From Zea mays (lineage: Eukaryota; Streptophyta; Magnoliopsida; Poales; Poaceae): a stretch of DNA of 64,000 nucleotides. Below the pieces are notes generated by a model that did not search any database, had not been told where the DNA came from, and was given only the letters and a program-made list of their open reading frames with translations. Numbering within the stretch: the first letter of the stretch is position 1; each line of letters starts with the position of its first letter. The stretch lies in NCBI RefSeq assembly GCF_902167145.1, contig NC_050096.1, positions 85,432,683 to 85,496,682 of the forward strand, written 5' to 3'. The position numbers and the translations under genes were made by a program. Shown here piece after piece: positions 36,718-47,911 of the stretch.

Positions 36718-37434
36718 CACGGGCGTTTAGCCCTGAGCACCTGGGCTGACAAATTGTGGCGGGGGTGGGTATCCGCAGCCGGCCACCGCTAGTTTACTGT
36801 ACTAGTACAGAATCTTTATGAGACCGCGCCACCAGTGCGTGGCTCTTGGCTGTGGTCACTGATCCTCATCCTCTGGCTCCGCCGCACCGCCCCCGTTGAC
36901 TGAGAGCCTCGGCCTCCGAGCAAATGAACTCCATGTTTTTTTTTTCTGGGGGCTCGCGAACTTCACCTGAACCATTTGGCGTCTACTACTCTAGTACTAC
37001 GCCGCTCTTCCCGGCCATGACGCCCACGCTGCCACGCGTCGAGCTCGCCGATCCCGCGCGCGGAATAGCCGGGGAGATGTGTGATTCGGCTCGGCTAGAC
37101 TCGTAGTGGGCCGTCAGCACTTGGGCTGCGGAGGAATGGGGAGTATGCGAGTTTGTTACTGACAAAGTGACAAGTGCGGCGCCAGGTTGGCCCACGACTA
37201 GCTCGCTCGTTCGGACGGGGCCGTTTGTCTGGGCCCGGCATCTGTGCCGAGGACCTATAGTGCCGAATGGGCCTCTCGCACCAGTTAAACCTGCATATAT
37301 ATCTTCATGAGAATGATTCATGCTGCGGTGGATGGGCAACCGAACGAACCGGCAGCGATAACCATAACCTGTGAAACGCTTTGACTCGATGTGTCGGCTG
37401 GGTACCTGATTAATGCCGCTACTGTTTTGACATT
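36718..37434. other. Unassigned intergenic sequence
   Basis: No gene or repeat recognised; short ORFs only. Confidence 0.3.
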
Positions 37435-37959
37435 TCTATACAACTCTATTAAGACCCTAAAGAGGGCGTCCACACCCTCTGTGCCCCCGCCTCTGTCCTC
37501 CTCCCACGCCCGCGCAAGGCACTTAGCCCCCGCCGCCGCCCACGACCACACCCTCTATCTCGCTCCCTCAACCGCGCATGGACCCAGCCCCCGACGCCCA
37601 CGCCAGCTGATCTCGCCTGCGAATACCGTGCCCCTCCCCGCCCCTCCCTCGTTGCGCGACGCCAGCGCCCGTCGTGACCGGAAGACCGCGCCTAGCCCCC
37701 TCCCCCACGAGATTGTCGCCCTTCCCGCCCCCTCCGCCCCTCGACAAGACTGCCGAAATTGTCGCCATCCTTCACCCCTGCTCCGTTCTCTATGGCGAGA
37801 CTGTCGCGCCCGCCCCACTCACCGATGCGTCTATTTAAAGGGCCCGATATTTGTGAGAGGCCGTGAAGAAGGGAACTCCAGTCCCGCCGACGTCCCCGAC
37901 CTGCCACCTAGGCCACGAGCCGCCCCCGACCTGAGTCAGTAGCTGCAGATGGTGACAAA

Positions 37960-38325
37960 CTTGAGAGGGATCGCCGTCGTGTTGAGGCAGATGTTCTTTG
38001 TGCTGCCTAAGGCTTCGCGTCATCGTTGCGCCACCGAATCAAGGACCAGCCAGTTGTCAACGCGCACCTCGCGGAGGAGGCCAACGTCTACATCCAGGTG
38101 AGTGCTTGATGGTTTATGCCTTCACGAGATTGACTTGTTAGTTCCCAATTATTTTAGATCCTCATTGTGTGTGTTCCACTTGGGTTACCTTAGGATCTTT
38201 ATCTGGTACAGTAATTTTTATGTCTTGATATCATTCTAGGTTGATGTTGATAATGTCAGAGTAATCGATGTAGCACGCAAATATGTCATGCCAAGAGAAT
38301 TCATCCAGGTGGATGTCACGCCGTG
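37960..38325 (+). pseudogene. Unidentified captured exons in Helitron 2
   Basis: The plus strand reads RIKDQPVVNAHLAEEANVYI-Q up to a GTGAGTG donor at 38097. After a 140-bp intron-like gap ending CATTCTAG it reads VDVDNVRVIDVARKYVMPRE and FIQVDVTP before a stop. A stop also interrupts upstream (near 38010). I cannot name the source gene. The splice-site placement and in-phase joining suggest a real gene origin. Confidence 0.45.
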
Positions 38326-38452
38326 ACCTTAGCGTCACTCCTCCTCCTGTAGTGACGCTATTAGAAATCCAGGTTGGGGATTCTGCAGGTCAGAGGAACA
38401 GACTTGATAGGATGATGTTCAGGACAAATGAGCGGCTTCCTGGTGCTGTACT

Positions 38453-38530
38453 GCAAACCCTTAGTTCAGAATAATCCGGTGTCCTAACAAGCGTGTGTCC
38501 TGACGACAAACCCTTAGTTCAGAATAAGCT
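38453..38530. repeat. Short direct repeat
   Basis: AAACCCTTAGTTCAGAATAA occurs twice, about 58 bp apart. Confidence 0.7.
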
Positions 38531-39361
38531 TATAACCACCATGAAGTTTCACTGTTGTAAAATTCGCTGTTGTGGGCATGCCAGTTAATCCAGTGCTCCT
38601 ATGGCGACATGTAATTTCTAATATCCTGAATATTTTGTGTTGTGTCGCTCAGAGAGGTTTATAGTGTTGTGTGCGAGTGGAGGCTGGTAGCAGTATAGCT
38701 TAGAAAGCACCCTTTTGTGTGTATGTAGCGAGGGATCACATAAATGATCCTGTACTACTCACGATAATGTTCTAAAGCCTGAATTTCAGTTGTTACTGCA
38801 TGCTTCTTGTTATGGAGGACGAGGAACATGACTTTGCTATTTCAGAACCATAAATCTGTAGTGCAAAGAAATTGAGTAAACTAAAACGTAAGAAGCACTG
38901 CTATGATGCAGTTAAAAATTCTCTGCAAAATACTAGGTTGAAGGAGTCAATGTCAGTGTCACCAGCTTTTACATTTCTCTCTGTGAGCTGATTTCTTCCA
39001 AAAGCATCATCATTATTATTTTTCTTTCGAAAAGCAATCTGAACTTATTTCTTATCCCTTTTTACATGAGATATGTAATTCAAAGCATTCAATCCAGATC
39101 AGAGCCGGTCGATCTGTCCAACGCTAGCAGTTGGTCTGTTCTCGTCAACAAGTCGTCGCCTTGCCAAGTTGGTGTTTCGCTGTCGCATCACCATGACACC
39201 ATCGGCACATGGCGAATGGAGAATGGGGAGGAAGAAGAGAGGAGAGAGCTCACCGGGACACCTCACGAGCGGGCGGCGACGACAACCAGCATCTAGATAA
39301 GATCCAATGTTTCCCGTTAATGGCTACCAATTGATTTAACTTATACGGTTGGTGACTGTGG

Positions 39362-39458
39362 TATGCAGATTAAGAAGTTCAGGGATGCACTTGCAAAGCA
39401 CAGAGCACAGTATGCAGATTAAGAAGTTCAGGGATGCACTTGCAAAGCACAGAGCAGA
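39362..39458. repeat. Tandem duplication of a 49-bp unit
   Basis: TATGCAGATTAAGAAGTTCA and the rest of the 49-bp unit are repeated nearly perfectly at 39362 and 39411. Each copy starts with an AG acceptor-like site and could encode IKKFRDALAKHRA. Confidence 0.85.
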
Positions 39459-39581
39459 TAAATGTAGCCTTGGCCCAACTTGGGGACTAGAATCAGAACT
39501 GTGAAATGAAATGGTATGGTGGCTTTTTGAGTGAATCATTATGGTTTACCATGTCTATTTTAACTCGTAAAAATAGTACCA

Positions 39582-39746
39582 GAAGGTGAGGTCATGGCCT
39601 GGTACCAGTAGTGAAGGCCTAGGTCAACTCGTCCAATCTAGCCCATATTTCTGGCGACTAACGGGAGCAAGATTATGGCTTGGTACCGGTAGTGAAGGCT
39701 CATGTCGACTAGCCCAATCCAGTCCATATTTCTGGCGACTAACGGA
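39582..39746. repeat. Tandem duplication of an approximately 82-bp unit
   Basis: Both units contain TGGTACCRGTAGTGAAGGC and end CATATTTCTGGCGACTAACG. Confidence 0.8.
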
Positions 39747-39941
39747 CCTTCATATTTTTGTAAAATAATGTAAAATTATGCACAAGTTTGAATCTTAGTT
39801 ATTGGTTCCGCGTTCACATTCGACTAGCCCATATTAATATTTTATGATAAATAGAAAAAAATAAAATCAGATTGTACCAGGCCTTACTCGTTTGCAACGC
39901 ACGTGCATTGTATTATTCAAATAGACGATGATTAATTTAGA

Positions 39942-39962
39942 CATATATATATATATATATAA
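39942..39962. repeat. (AT)n microsatellite
   Basis: About ten AT units inside Helitron 2 close to its 3' end. Confidence 0.8.
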
Positions 39963-40074
39963 CATATACATCCAGTATTGTCTGAATCCACTCATTTTCT
40001 AAAATGATTACTATTTTGGAACAAAGGGAGTACTAATTTTTGACATTCGTGGCAACGCACGGGCACACACCTAG

Positions 40075-40825
40075 TTGAGTATATACGTTTCAACATTATA
40101 CATATATGTTGTCTCAACATTGACACATACAATGTCGAATTAGTATATTCGAAAATGTTTTCGTGAGATTTAAATCCAAGACTTCGTGCGTTAGCGGCTC
40201 ATTAGTGTTCGAATCTAAGATTTTAGATATTGCCTTTTTTCACTCTACCTACATAGAACATAGAGTAAAGTGTGCTGACGGTACTTAAACTTATTCAGGT
40301 GTGTTAAGCCGGTCTCTAAACTCTCAGAATAGTCGATTAATTAGGTCCCTAAACATTGTTCCATTGTTATTTTAGTCTAATAAGTCGTGAACAGAACCTG
40401 ATTAATTGGCGTGGCTTTGGCAGGCACCAGCATGTCGTCCACGTAAACATAATGTATCTAGAGAAGCCAAAGTATCTTATAATTTAAAAGTGAGGGAGTA
40501 TATAAGATTATTTCTAAGAGGAGACAGAGATCACTTTAGACTCTATTGAAACCCATAGAGCTAATATTTAGCCAGCTAACAAAGTGTTAGTTAAGTTAAG
40601 CTAACTAGCGAACTAATTGTTAAATGTAAGTTAGCTAACAATTACTTGGAGGTATTTGGAACCTCTACTGCTAATTTTAGCAGCTAACCGTATAGATTTA
40701 GAGGTTCCAAACAAAACTTTAGTTATACGTGTAGAAATAGCCACTTCCCTGCAAAATATTTGATTGTGATGTCTAAACAACTATCCATGAGACAAATAAG
40801 GGAACAAACCCTGTGTCGGGGATAC
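40075..40825. other. Intergenic DNA with a decayed AT-rich MITE-like repeat
   Basis: At 40653-40713 GGTATTTGGAACCTCTACTG and TTTAGAGGTTCCAAAC form inverted ends, and neighbouring AGTTAGCTAACAATTA motifs resemble 12840-12950. No gene seen. Confidence 0.4.
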
Positions 40826-42001
40826 TGAAAGGGAAATAGGGTCAAACCTTTTCCTAAATGATTTTGGTGGTTGAATTGCCCAACACAAATAATTGGACTA
40901 ACTAGTTTGCTCTAGAATATAAGTTCTACATGTGCTAAAGGTTCAACACAAACCAATACAAAGTCCAAGAAAGGGTTTAAATAAAAAGGAGCAAATGAAA
41001 CCGAAGACAGCCCTGGTCTGGCGCACCGGACTGTCCGGTGTGCCATCGGACAGTGTCCGGTGCACCAGGGTGAATCCACTCGAACTGCTCAGCTTCGGGT
41101 TTCTGGAAATGCCACTCCGGTATAATTCACCGGACTGTCCGGTCTGCCAAGCGGAGCAACGGCTAACAGCGCCAACGGTCATCTGCAAAAGTGAACAATG
41201 CAGTGAACAGTGCGGACTGCGCGCGCAGAAGGCGCACCGGACAGTGAACAGTGCCTGTCCGGTGCACCACTGGACTGTCTGGTGACCCAGTTGTCAGAAG
41301 CTCCAACGGCCGAACCCCAACGGTTGGGTGACGTGGCTGGCGCACCGGACAGTGTCCGGTGGCGCACTGGACTGTCCGGTGCACCCTTCGACAGCAGCCT
41401 TCCCCAACAGCCACTTTGGTGGTTGGGGCTATAAATACCCCCAACCACCACACTTCAAGGCATCCAAGTTTTCAGCCAACACATTCAATACAAGAGCTAG
41501 TGCATTCAATACAAGACACAATTAGATTCAATCAAAGCCTCTCCAAGTCTCAATTCCACTCAAAGCAATTAGTGACTAGAAGAGAGAGTTTTGCCGTGTT
41601 ATTTGAGCTCTTGCGCTTGGATCACTTTTCTTCTTCCCCATTTCTTGTTTCCAACACATTTGTAATCAAAGCAAGAGACACCAAGTTGTGGTGGTCCTTG
41701 TGGGGACTAAGTGTCCCATTTGATTGAGGAGAAAAGCTCACTCGGTCTAAGTGACCGTTTGAGAGAGGGAAAGGGTTGGAAGAGACCCGGTCTTTGTGAC
41801 CACCTCAACGGGGAGTAGGTTTGCAAGAACCGAACCTCGGTAAAACAAATCATCGTGTCACTCTCGCTATTTGCTTGTGATTTGTTTTCGCCCTCTCTTT
41901 TGGACTCGCATTTATTTCTAACGCTAACCTCGGCTTATAGTTGTGCTTAAAGTTTGTAAATTTCAGATTTGCCTATTCACCCCCCTTCTAGGCGACTTTC
42001 A
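40826..42001 (+). repeat. 5' LTR of element C (1176 bp)
   Basis: TGAAAGGGAAATAGGGTC to GGCGACTTTCA, followed by the primer site ATTGGTATCGGAGC (42002-42015). Palindromes and AACGG motifs precede the TATA box. Confidence 0.9.
41430..41437 (+). promoter_or_regulatory. TATA box of element C LTR
   Basis: TATAAATA in GGTTGGGGCTATAAATACCC. Confidence 0.75.
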
Positions 42002-42049
42002 ATTGGTATCGGAGCCCGGTACTTCATTAGAGCCTAACCGCTCGAAGTG

Positions 42050-44696
42050 ATGTCAGGAGCTCACGCCAAGAAGGAGATGGTGACCGGCGAGAAGCCCGCC
42101 ACAAGCCACGGGAAAGCTCCATCGGGGGAGTCCGACAACAAGAAGAGGGAAGAATCACCTCCCCGCGTCAAGTCACACTGGAGTGGTGACAAGAAGAAGA
42201 AAATGAAGAAGGTGGTCTACTATGAGACCGACTCTTCGTCGCCTTCCACCTCCGGCTCCGACACACCGTCCGTCACTTCTAAGCACCATGAGCGCAAGAA
42301 GTTTAGTAAGATCCCCTTATGCTATCCTCGCATTTCCAAACACACTCCTTTACTTTCCGTCCCATTAGGCAAACCACCGGTTTTTGACGGTGAAGATTAT
42401 TGTATGTGGAGTGATAAAATGAGGAACCATCTAACCTCACTCCACGGTAGCATTTGGGACATTATTGAATTTGGAGCGCAGGAACCATCCGTGGGGGATG
42501 AAGGTTATGACTCGGACGAGGTAGCCCAAATCCGGCACTTCAACTCCCAAGCCACTACTATACTCCCCGCCTCTCTAAGTCGAGAGGAGTATAATAAAGT
42601 GCAAGGGTTGAAGAGTGCCAAAGAGATTTGGGACGTGCTCAAGACCGCGCACGAAGGAGATGAGGTGACCAAGATCACCAAGCGGGAAACGATCGAGGGG
42701 GAGCTCGGTCGATTCATGCTCAACCAAGGGGAGGAGCCACAAGCCATGTACAACCGGCTCAAGATCTTGGTAAACCAAGTGCGCAACCTCGGGAGCACAA
42801 AATGGGATGACCATGAGATGCTCAAGGTTATTCTTAGATCACTCGTTTTTCTTAACCCTACTCAAGTTCAATTAATTCATGGTGATCCTAGATATAAGCT
42901 AATGTCTCCCGATGAAGTTATAGGAAAATTTGTGAGCTTTGAATTGATGATCAAAGGCTCAAAACAAATCATCGAGCGAGGCGCTACCTCCACACCCGAG
43001 GTGCAACCCGTCGCCTTCAAAGCGACAGAGGAGAAAGAAGAGTCTACATCAAGTAGGCTCCCCATCGATGCCTCCAAGCTCGACAACGAGGAGATGGCGC
43101 TCATCATCAAGAGCTTTCGCCAAATCCTCAAGCAAAGGAAGGGGAGAGACTACAAAACCCGTTCCAAGAAGGTTTGCTACAAGTGTGGTAAGCTCGGTCA
43201 TTTCATTGATAAATGTCCATTATCAAGTGATAGTGACGGGGGCGACGACAAGAAGGGAAGAAGGAAGGAGAAGAAGAAATATTACAAGAAGAAGGGCGGC
43301 GATGCCCATGTATGCCGGGAGTGGGACTCCGACGAGAGCTCCACTGACTCCTCCTCCGACGAGGACATCGCAAACATCACCGTCAACAAGGGTTTCCTCT
43401 TCCCCAACGTCGGCCACAAGTGCCTCATGGCAAAAGACGGCAAAAAGAAGGTAAAATCTAGAGCCTCCACTAAATATGCAACATCTAGTGATGAGGAGAA
43501 CTCTAGTGATGATGAGGATAATTTACTTGCCCTTTTTGCCAACCTAAACATGCAACAAAAGGAAAAAAATTAAATGAATTGATAGGTGCTATTCATGAGA
43601 AGGGTGAACTCTTGGATAGCCAAGAGGACTTCCTTATTAAAGAAAACAAGAAGCATGTTAAGGTTAAAAATGCTTATGCTCAGGAAGTAGAAAAATGTGA
43701 AAAATGAACTAGTGAGCTAAGCACTTGCCATGACACTATTTCCAACCTTAGATTTGAGAATGCTAAATTAATTGCTAAGGTTGAGAAGTTAAATGTTTGT
43801 GATGATTCTTTTGCCAATCTTAAAAATGATAATGCTAGTTTACTTGCTAAGATAGACAAATTAAATGAATCAATTTCTTGCCTTAAAACTGAGAATGATA
43901 AGCTAATTGCTAAGGCTAAAAATTTAAATGTTTACAATGACATTGTTTCCAATCTTAGAAATGAAAATGTCATGTTACATGCTAAGATTGATGAATTAAA
44001 TGTTTGCAAACCCTCTACATCTACCATTGAGCATGTTACTATTTGTACTAAATGTAGAGACATTAATGTTGATGCTTTTCATGATCACCTAGCTTTAATT
44101 AAACAACAAAATGATCACATAGCTCAACTTAGTGCCAAAATTAATGAGCATGACTTAAAAAATGAAAAATTTAAATTTGCTAGAAGCATGCTCTATAGTG
44201 GGAGACACCCAGGCATTAAGGATGACATTGGCTTCCAACAGGGAGACAATGTCAAGCTTAATGCCCCTAAGAAATTGTCTAACTTTGTTAAGGGCAAAGC
44301 TCCCATGGTTGAGGATAACGAGGGCTATATTTTATATCCTGTTGGTTATCCCGAACACAAAATTAGGAAAATTCATTCTAGGAAGTCTCACTCTGGCTCT
44401 CATCATGCTTTTATGTATAAGAGTGAGGCATCTAGCTCTAGGCATCTAGCTCTAGGCAATCAACCCATGATAAATTGCCTAAAAAGAAATCTCCTATTGC
44501 ATTAAATGATCATAACATTTCATTTAAGACTTTTGATGCATCATATGTTTTAACTAACAAATCAGGCAAAGTAGTTGCCAAATATGTTGGGGGAAAACAC
44601 AAGGGCTCCAAGACTTGTGTTTGGGTACCCAAGGTGCTTGTTTCTAATGTCAAAGGACCCAAGACCGTTTGGGTACCTAAGAACAAGGCCTAAACT
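42050..44696 (+). pseudogene. Element C gag, broken
   Basis: Open from ATG 42050 (MSGAHAKKEMVTGEK..) through the gag core and the knuckle [14 protein letters not shown] to 43560. There an A-run (GGAAAAAAATT) shifts the frame and gives an early stop. A TGA at 43705-43707 and a small duplication of TCTAGCTCTAGGCA near 44440 add further breaks. The coiled-coil part and the WVPKNKA end are still readable in other frames. Confidence 0.9.
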
Positions 44697-44706
44697 TGTT
44701 TTGTAG

Positions 44707-46589
44707 GTTTATGCATCCGGGGGCTTAAGTTGGATAATTTATAGCCGATGCACAAACCACATGACTGGGGAGAAAAGGATGTTCTCCTCCTATGAGAAAA
44801 ACCATGATCCCCAAAGAGCTATCACATTCGGGGATGGAAATCAAGGTTTGGTCAAAGGACTTGGTAAAATTGCTATATCACCTGACCATTCTATTTCCAA
44901 TGTTTTTCTTGTAGATTTTTTAGATTACAACTTGCTTTCTGTATCTCAATTATGCAAAATGGGCTACAATTGTCTTTTTACGGATATAGGTGTTACTGTC
45001 TTTAGAAGAAGTGATGATTCAGTAGCATTTAAGGGAGTGTTAGAGGGACAGCTATACTTAGTTGATTTTAATAGAGCTGAACTCGACACTTGCTTAATTG
45101 CTAAGACTAACATGGGTTGGCTCTGGCATCGCCGATTAGCCCACGTTGGGATGAAGAATCTTCATAAACTTCTAAAGGGAGAGCACATTTTAGGACTAAC
45201 AAATGTTCATTTTGAGAAAGACAGGGTTTATAGCGCATGTCAAGCAGGGAAGCAAGTTGGTGTTCATCATCCACACAAGAACATCATGACAACCGACAGG
45301 CCGCTTGAGCTACTCCACATGGACCTATTCGGCCCGATAGCTTACATAAGCATCGGCGGGAGTAAGTATTGCCTTGTAATTGTGGATGACTATTCTCGGT
45401 TCACTTGGGTGTTCTTTTTGCAGGAAAAATAACAAACCCAAGATATGTTAAAGGGATTCTTGAGACGAGCTCAAAATGAGTTCGGCCTAAGAATAAAAAA
45501 GATTAGAAGCGACAATGATACGAAGTTTAAGAACTCACAAATAGAAGGCTTTCTTGAGGATGAGGGCATCAAGCATGAGTTCTCTTCTCCCTACACGCCA
45601 CAACAAAATGGTGTAGTGGAGAGGAAGAATAGAACTCTACTTGACATGGCGAGGACCATGCTTGATGAGTACAAGACTTCGGACCGATTTTGGGCGGAAG
45701 CAATCAACACTACTTGCTACGCCGTCAACCGTCTCTACCATCACCGAATCCTCAAGAAGACATCATATGAACTCCTAACCGAGCAAGTTGATCTTGATGA
45801 GCTAGATGATGAAGAGGCCCCGTGCGTCGCGCTAAGGAACATGTCCATTGGGGATGTGTGTCCTAAGGAAACGGAAGAGCCTCCACAAGCACAAGATCAA
45901 CCATCATCTTCAAATCAAGCATCTCCACCAACTCAAGATGAGGATCAAGCTCAAGATGATGAAAATGAAGATCAAGAGGATGAGCCACCTCAAGAGGAGG
46001 ACAATAATCAGGGGGAGATGCCAATGATCAAGACAAGGAAGATGATGAGGGTCCAAGACCGCCACACCCAAGAGTCCACCAAGCGATACAACGAGATCAC
46101 CCCGTGAACTCCATCCTCGGCGATATTCATAAGGGGATAACCACTCGATCTCGTGTCACTCATTTTTGTGAACATTACTCCTTTGTGTCTTCTATTGAGC
46201 CATATAGGGTGGAAGACGCATTAAGGGATTCAGATTGGGTGTTGGCGATGCAAGAGGAACTCAACAACTTCACGAGGAATGAGGTATGACATCTTGTTCC
46301 ACGTCCTAATCAAAATGTTGTAGGAACCAAGTGGGTCTTCCGCAACAAGCAAGATGAGCATGGTGTGGTGACAAGGAACAAAGCCCGACTTGTGGCCAAG
46401 GGATATTCACAAGTCGAAGGTTTGGATTTCGGTGAAACCTATGCACCCGTAGCTAGGCTTGAGTCAATTCGTATATTACTTGCCTATGCTACTTACCATG
46501 ACTTCAAGCTTTATCAAATAGACGTGAAGAGTGCCTTCCTCAATGGACCAATCAAGGAGGAGGTCTATGTTGAGCAACCTCCCAGCTTT
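44707..46589 (+). pseudogene. Element C pol, broken and internally deleted
   Basis: The protease motif is altered: relatives have WIIDSG, C has WIIYSR (44740-44748), so the catalytic Asp is lost. A stop TAA at 45430-45432 follows a frameshift. At 45780/45781 about 219 bp present in E are missing (73 codons, in frame), removing the end of the integrase region. Another frameshift lies near 46010, and TGA at 46287-46289 replaces a Trp codon. The RT is cut by E at ..VEQPPSF. Confidence 0.9.
46585..46589. repeat. Left flank of element E (GCTTT), expected target duplication
   Basis: Five bases before the LTR of E inside C pol. The partner copy would lie beyond the window, so it is unproven. Confidence 0.5.
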
Positions 46590-47863
46590 TGAAAGGGAAT
46601 TAGGCTTACACCAATTTCCTAATTGATTTTGGTGGTTGAATTGACCAACACAAATAATTGGACTAACTAATTTGCTCTAGTGTATAAGTTATACAGGTGC
46701 CAAAGGTTCACACTTAGCCAATAAAAAGACCAAGAATTGGGTTCAACAAAGAGAGCAAGGGATAACCGAAGTGTGCCTTGGTCTGGCACACCGGACTGTC
46801 CGGTGTACCACCGGACAGTGTCCGGTGCACCAGGGGACTCCAAGTCAAACTCTTCGCCTTCGGGAAAACTCAGAGCCGCTCCGCTATAATTCACCGGACT
46901 GTCTGGTGTACACCGGACAGTGTCCGGTGCTCCAAGGAAGAGCGTCTCTGGAACTCGCCAGCTTCGGGAATTCGCTCCGCTATAATTCACCGGACATGTC
47001 CGGTGTGCACCGGACTGTCCGGTGAGCCAGCGGAGCAATGGCTACTTCGCGCCAATGGTCACCTGCAGAGTCATTTAATGCGCGCCAGAGCGCGCAGAAG
47101 TCAGGCATGCGCGAAGTGGCGCACCGGACACTCTACAGTACATGTCCGGTGTGCCACCGGACATCCAGGCGGGCCCAGCAGTCAGAGCTCCAACGGTCGG
47201 AACCCAACGGCCTGGTGACGTGGCTGGCGCACCGGACTGTCCGGTGCGCCATGCGACAGCAGCCTCCACCAAACGGCTAGTTTGGTGGCTGGGGTTATAA
47301 ATACCCCAACCACCCCACATTCAAGTCATCCAAGTTTTCCAACTTCCAACCACTTACAAGAGCTAGGCATTCAATACAAGACACACCCAAGTGATCAAAT
47401 CCTCTCCCAATTCCACAAAAGCTTTAGTGACTAGTGAGAGTGATTTGTAGTGTTCTTTTGAGCTCTTGCGCTTGGATTGCTTTCTTCTTTCTCATTCTTT
47501 CTTGTGATCAATACTCACTTGTAACCAAGGCGAGAGACACCAATATTGTGGTGGTCCTTGCGGGGAAGTTTTGTTCCCGGTTGATTTGAGAAGAGAAAGC
47601 TCACTCGGTCCGAGGGACCGTTTGAGAGAGGGAAAGGGTTGAAAGAGACCCGATCTTTGTGACCACCTCAACGGGGAGTAGGTTTGCAAGAACCGAACCT
47701 CGGTAAAACAAATCTGCGTGTCACACTCTTTATTCGCTTGCGATTTGTTTTACACCCTCTCTTGCGACTCGAATATATTTCTAATGCTAACCCGGCTTGT
47801 AGTTGTGATTAACTTTGTAAATTTCAGTTTCGCCCTATTCACCCCCCCTCTAGGCGACTTTCA
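46590..47863 (+). repeat. 5' LTR of element E (1274 bp)
   Basis: TGAAAGGGAATTAGGC to GGCGACTTTCA; primer site ATTGGTAGCAGAGCC follows at 47864-47878. Compared with the 3' LTR it has an extra 22-bp palindrome unit near 46806. Confidence 0.92.
47296..47303 (+). promoter_or_regulatory. TATA box of element E LTR
   Basis: TATAAATA in GGCTGGGGTTATAAATACCC. Confidence 0.75.
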
Positions 47864-47911
47864 ATTGGTAGCAGAGCCTAGTGCTTCATTAGAGCCTAAC
47901 CGCTCGAAGTG

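Larger units (their letters stand above)
37435..40074 (+). mobile_element. Helitron 2 (2640 bp), plus orientation
   Basis: Begins TCTATACAACTCTATTAAG, very like the 5' end of Helitron 1, and ends CGTGGCAACGCACGGGCACACACCTAG with T following. The hairpin-like GGC-AAC-GC core is shared with Helitron 1. The base before the 5' end is T rather than the usual A, so the start may be off by a base or mutated. It contains exon-like pieces (37960-38310) and several tandem duplications, but no transposase. Confidence 0.65.
40826..46589 (+). mobile_element. Copia element C, decayed; left part (interrupted by E)
   Basis: It has a 5' LTR, primer site, gag and pol up to the RT; at 46589 it is cut by the insertion of E and should resume beyond the right edge of the window. 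It belongs to the same subfamily as A and E. The 5 bp before the LTR are GATAC. Confidence 0.9.

Noticed and set aside
37391..37942. 183-aa Pro/Arg/Ala-rich ORF near the Helitron 2 start
   Set aside because: Low-complexity composition, begins within the Helitron end, no recognisable domain.
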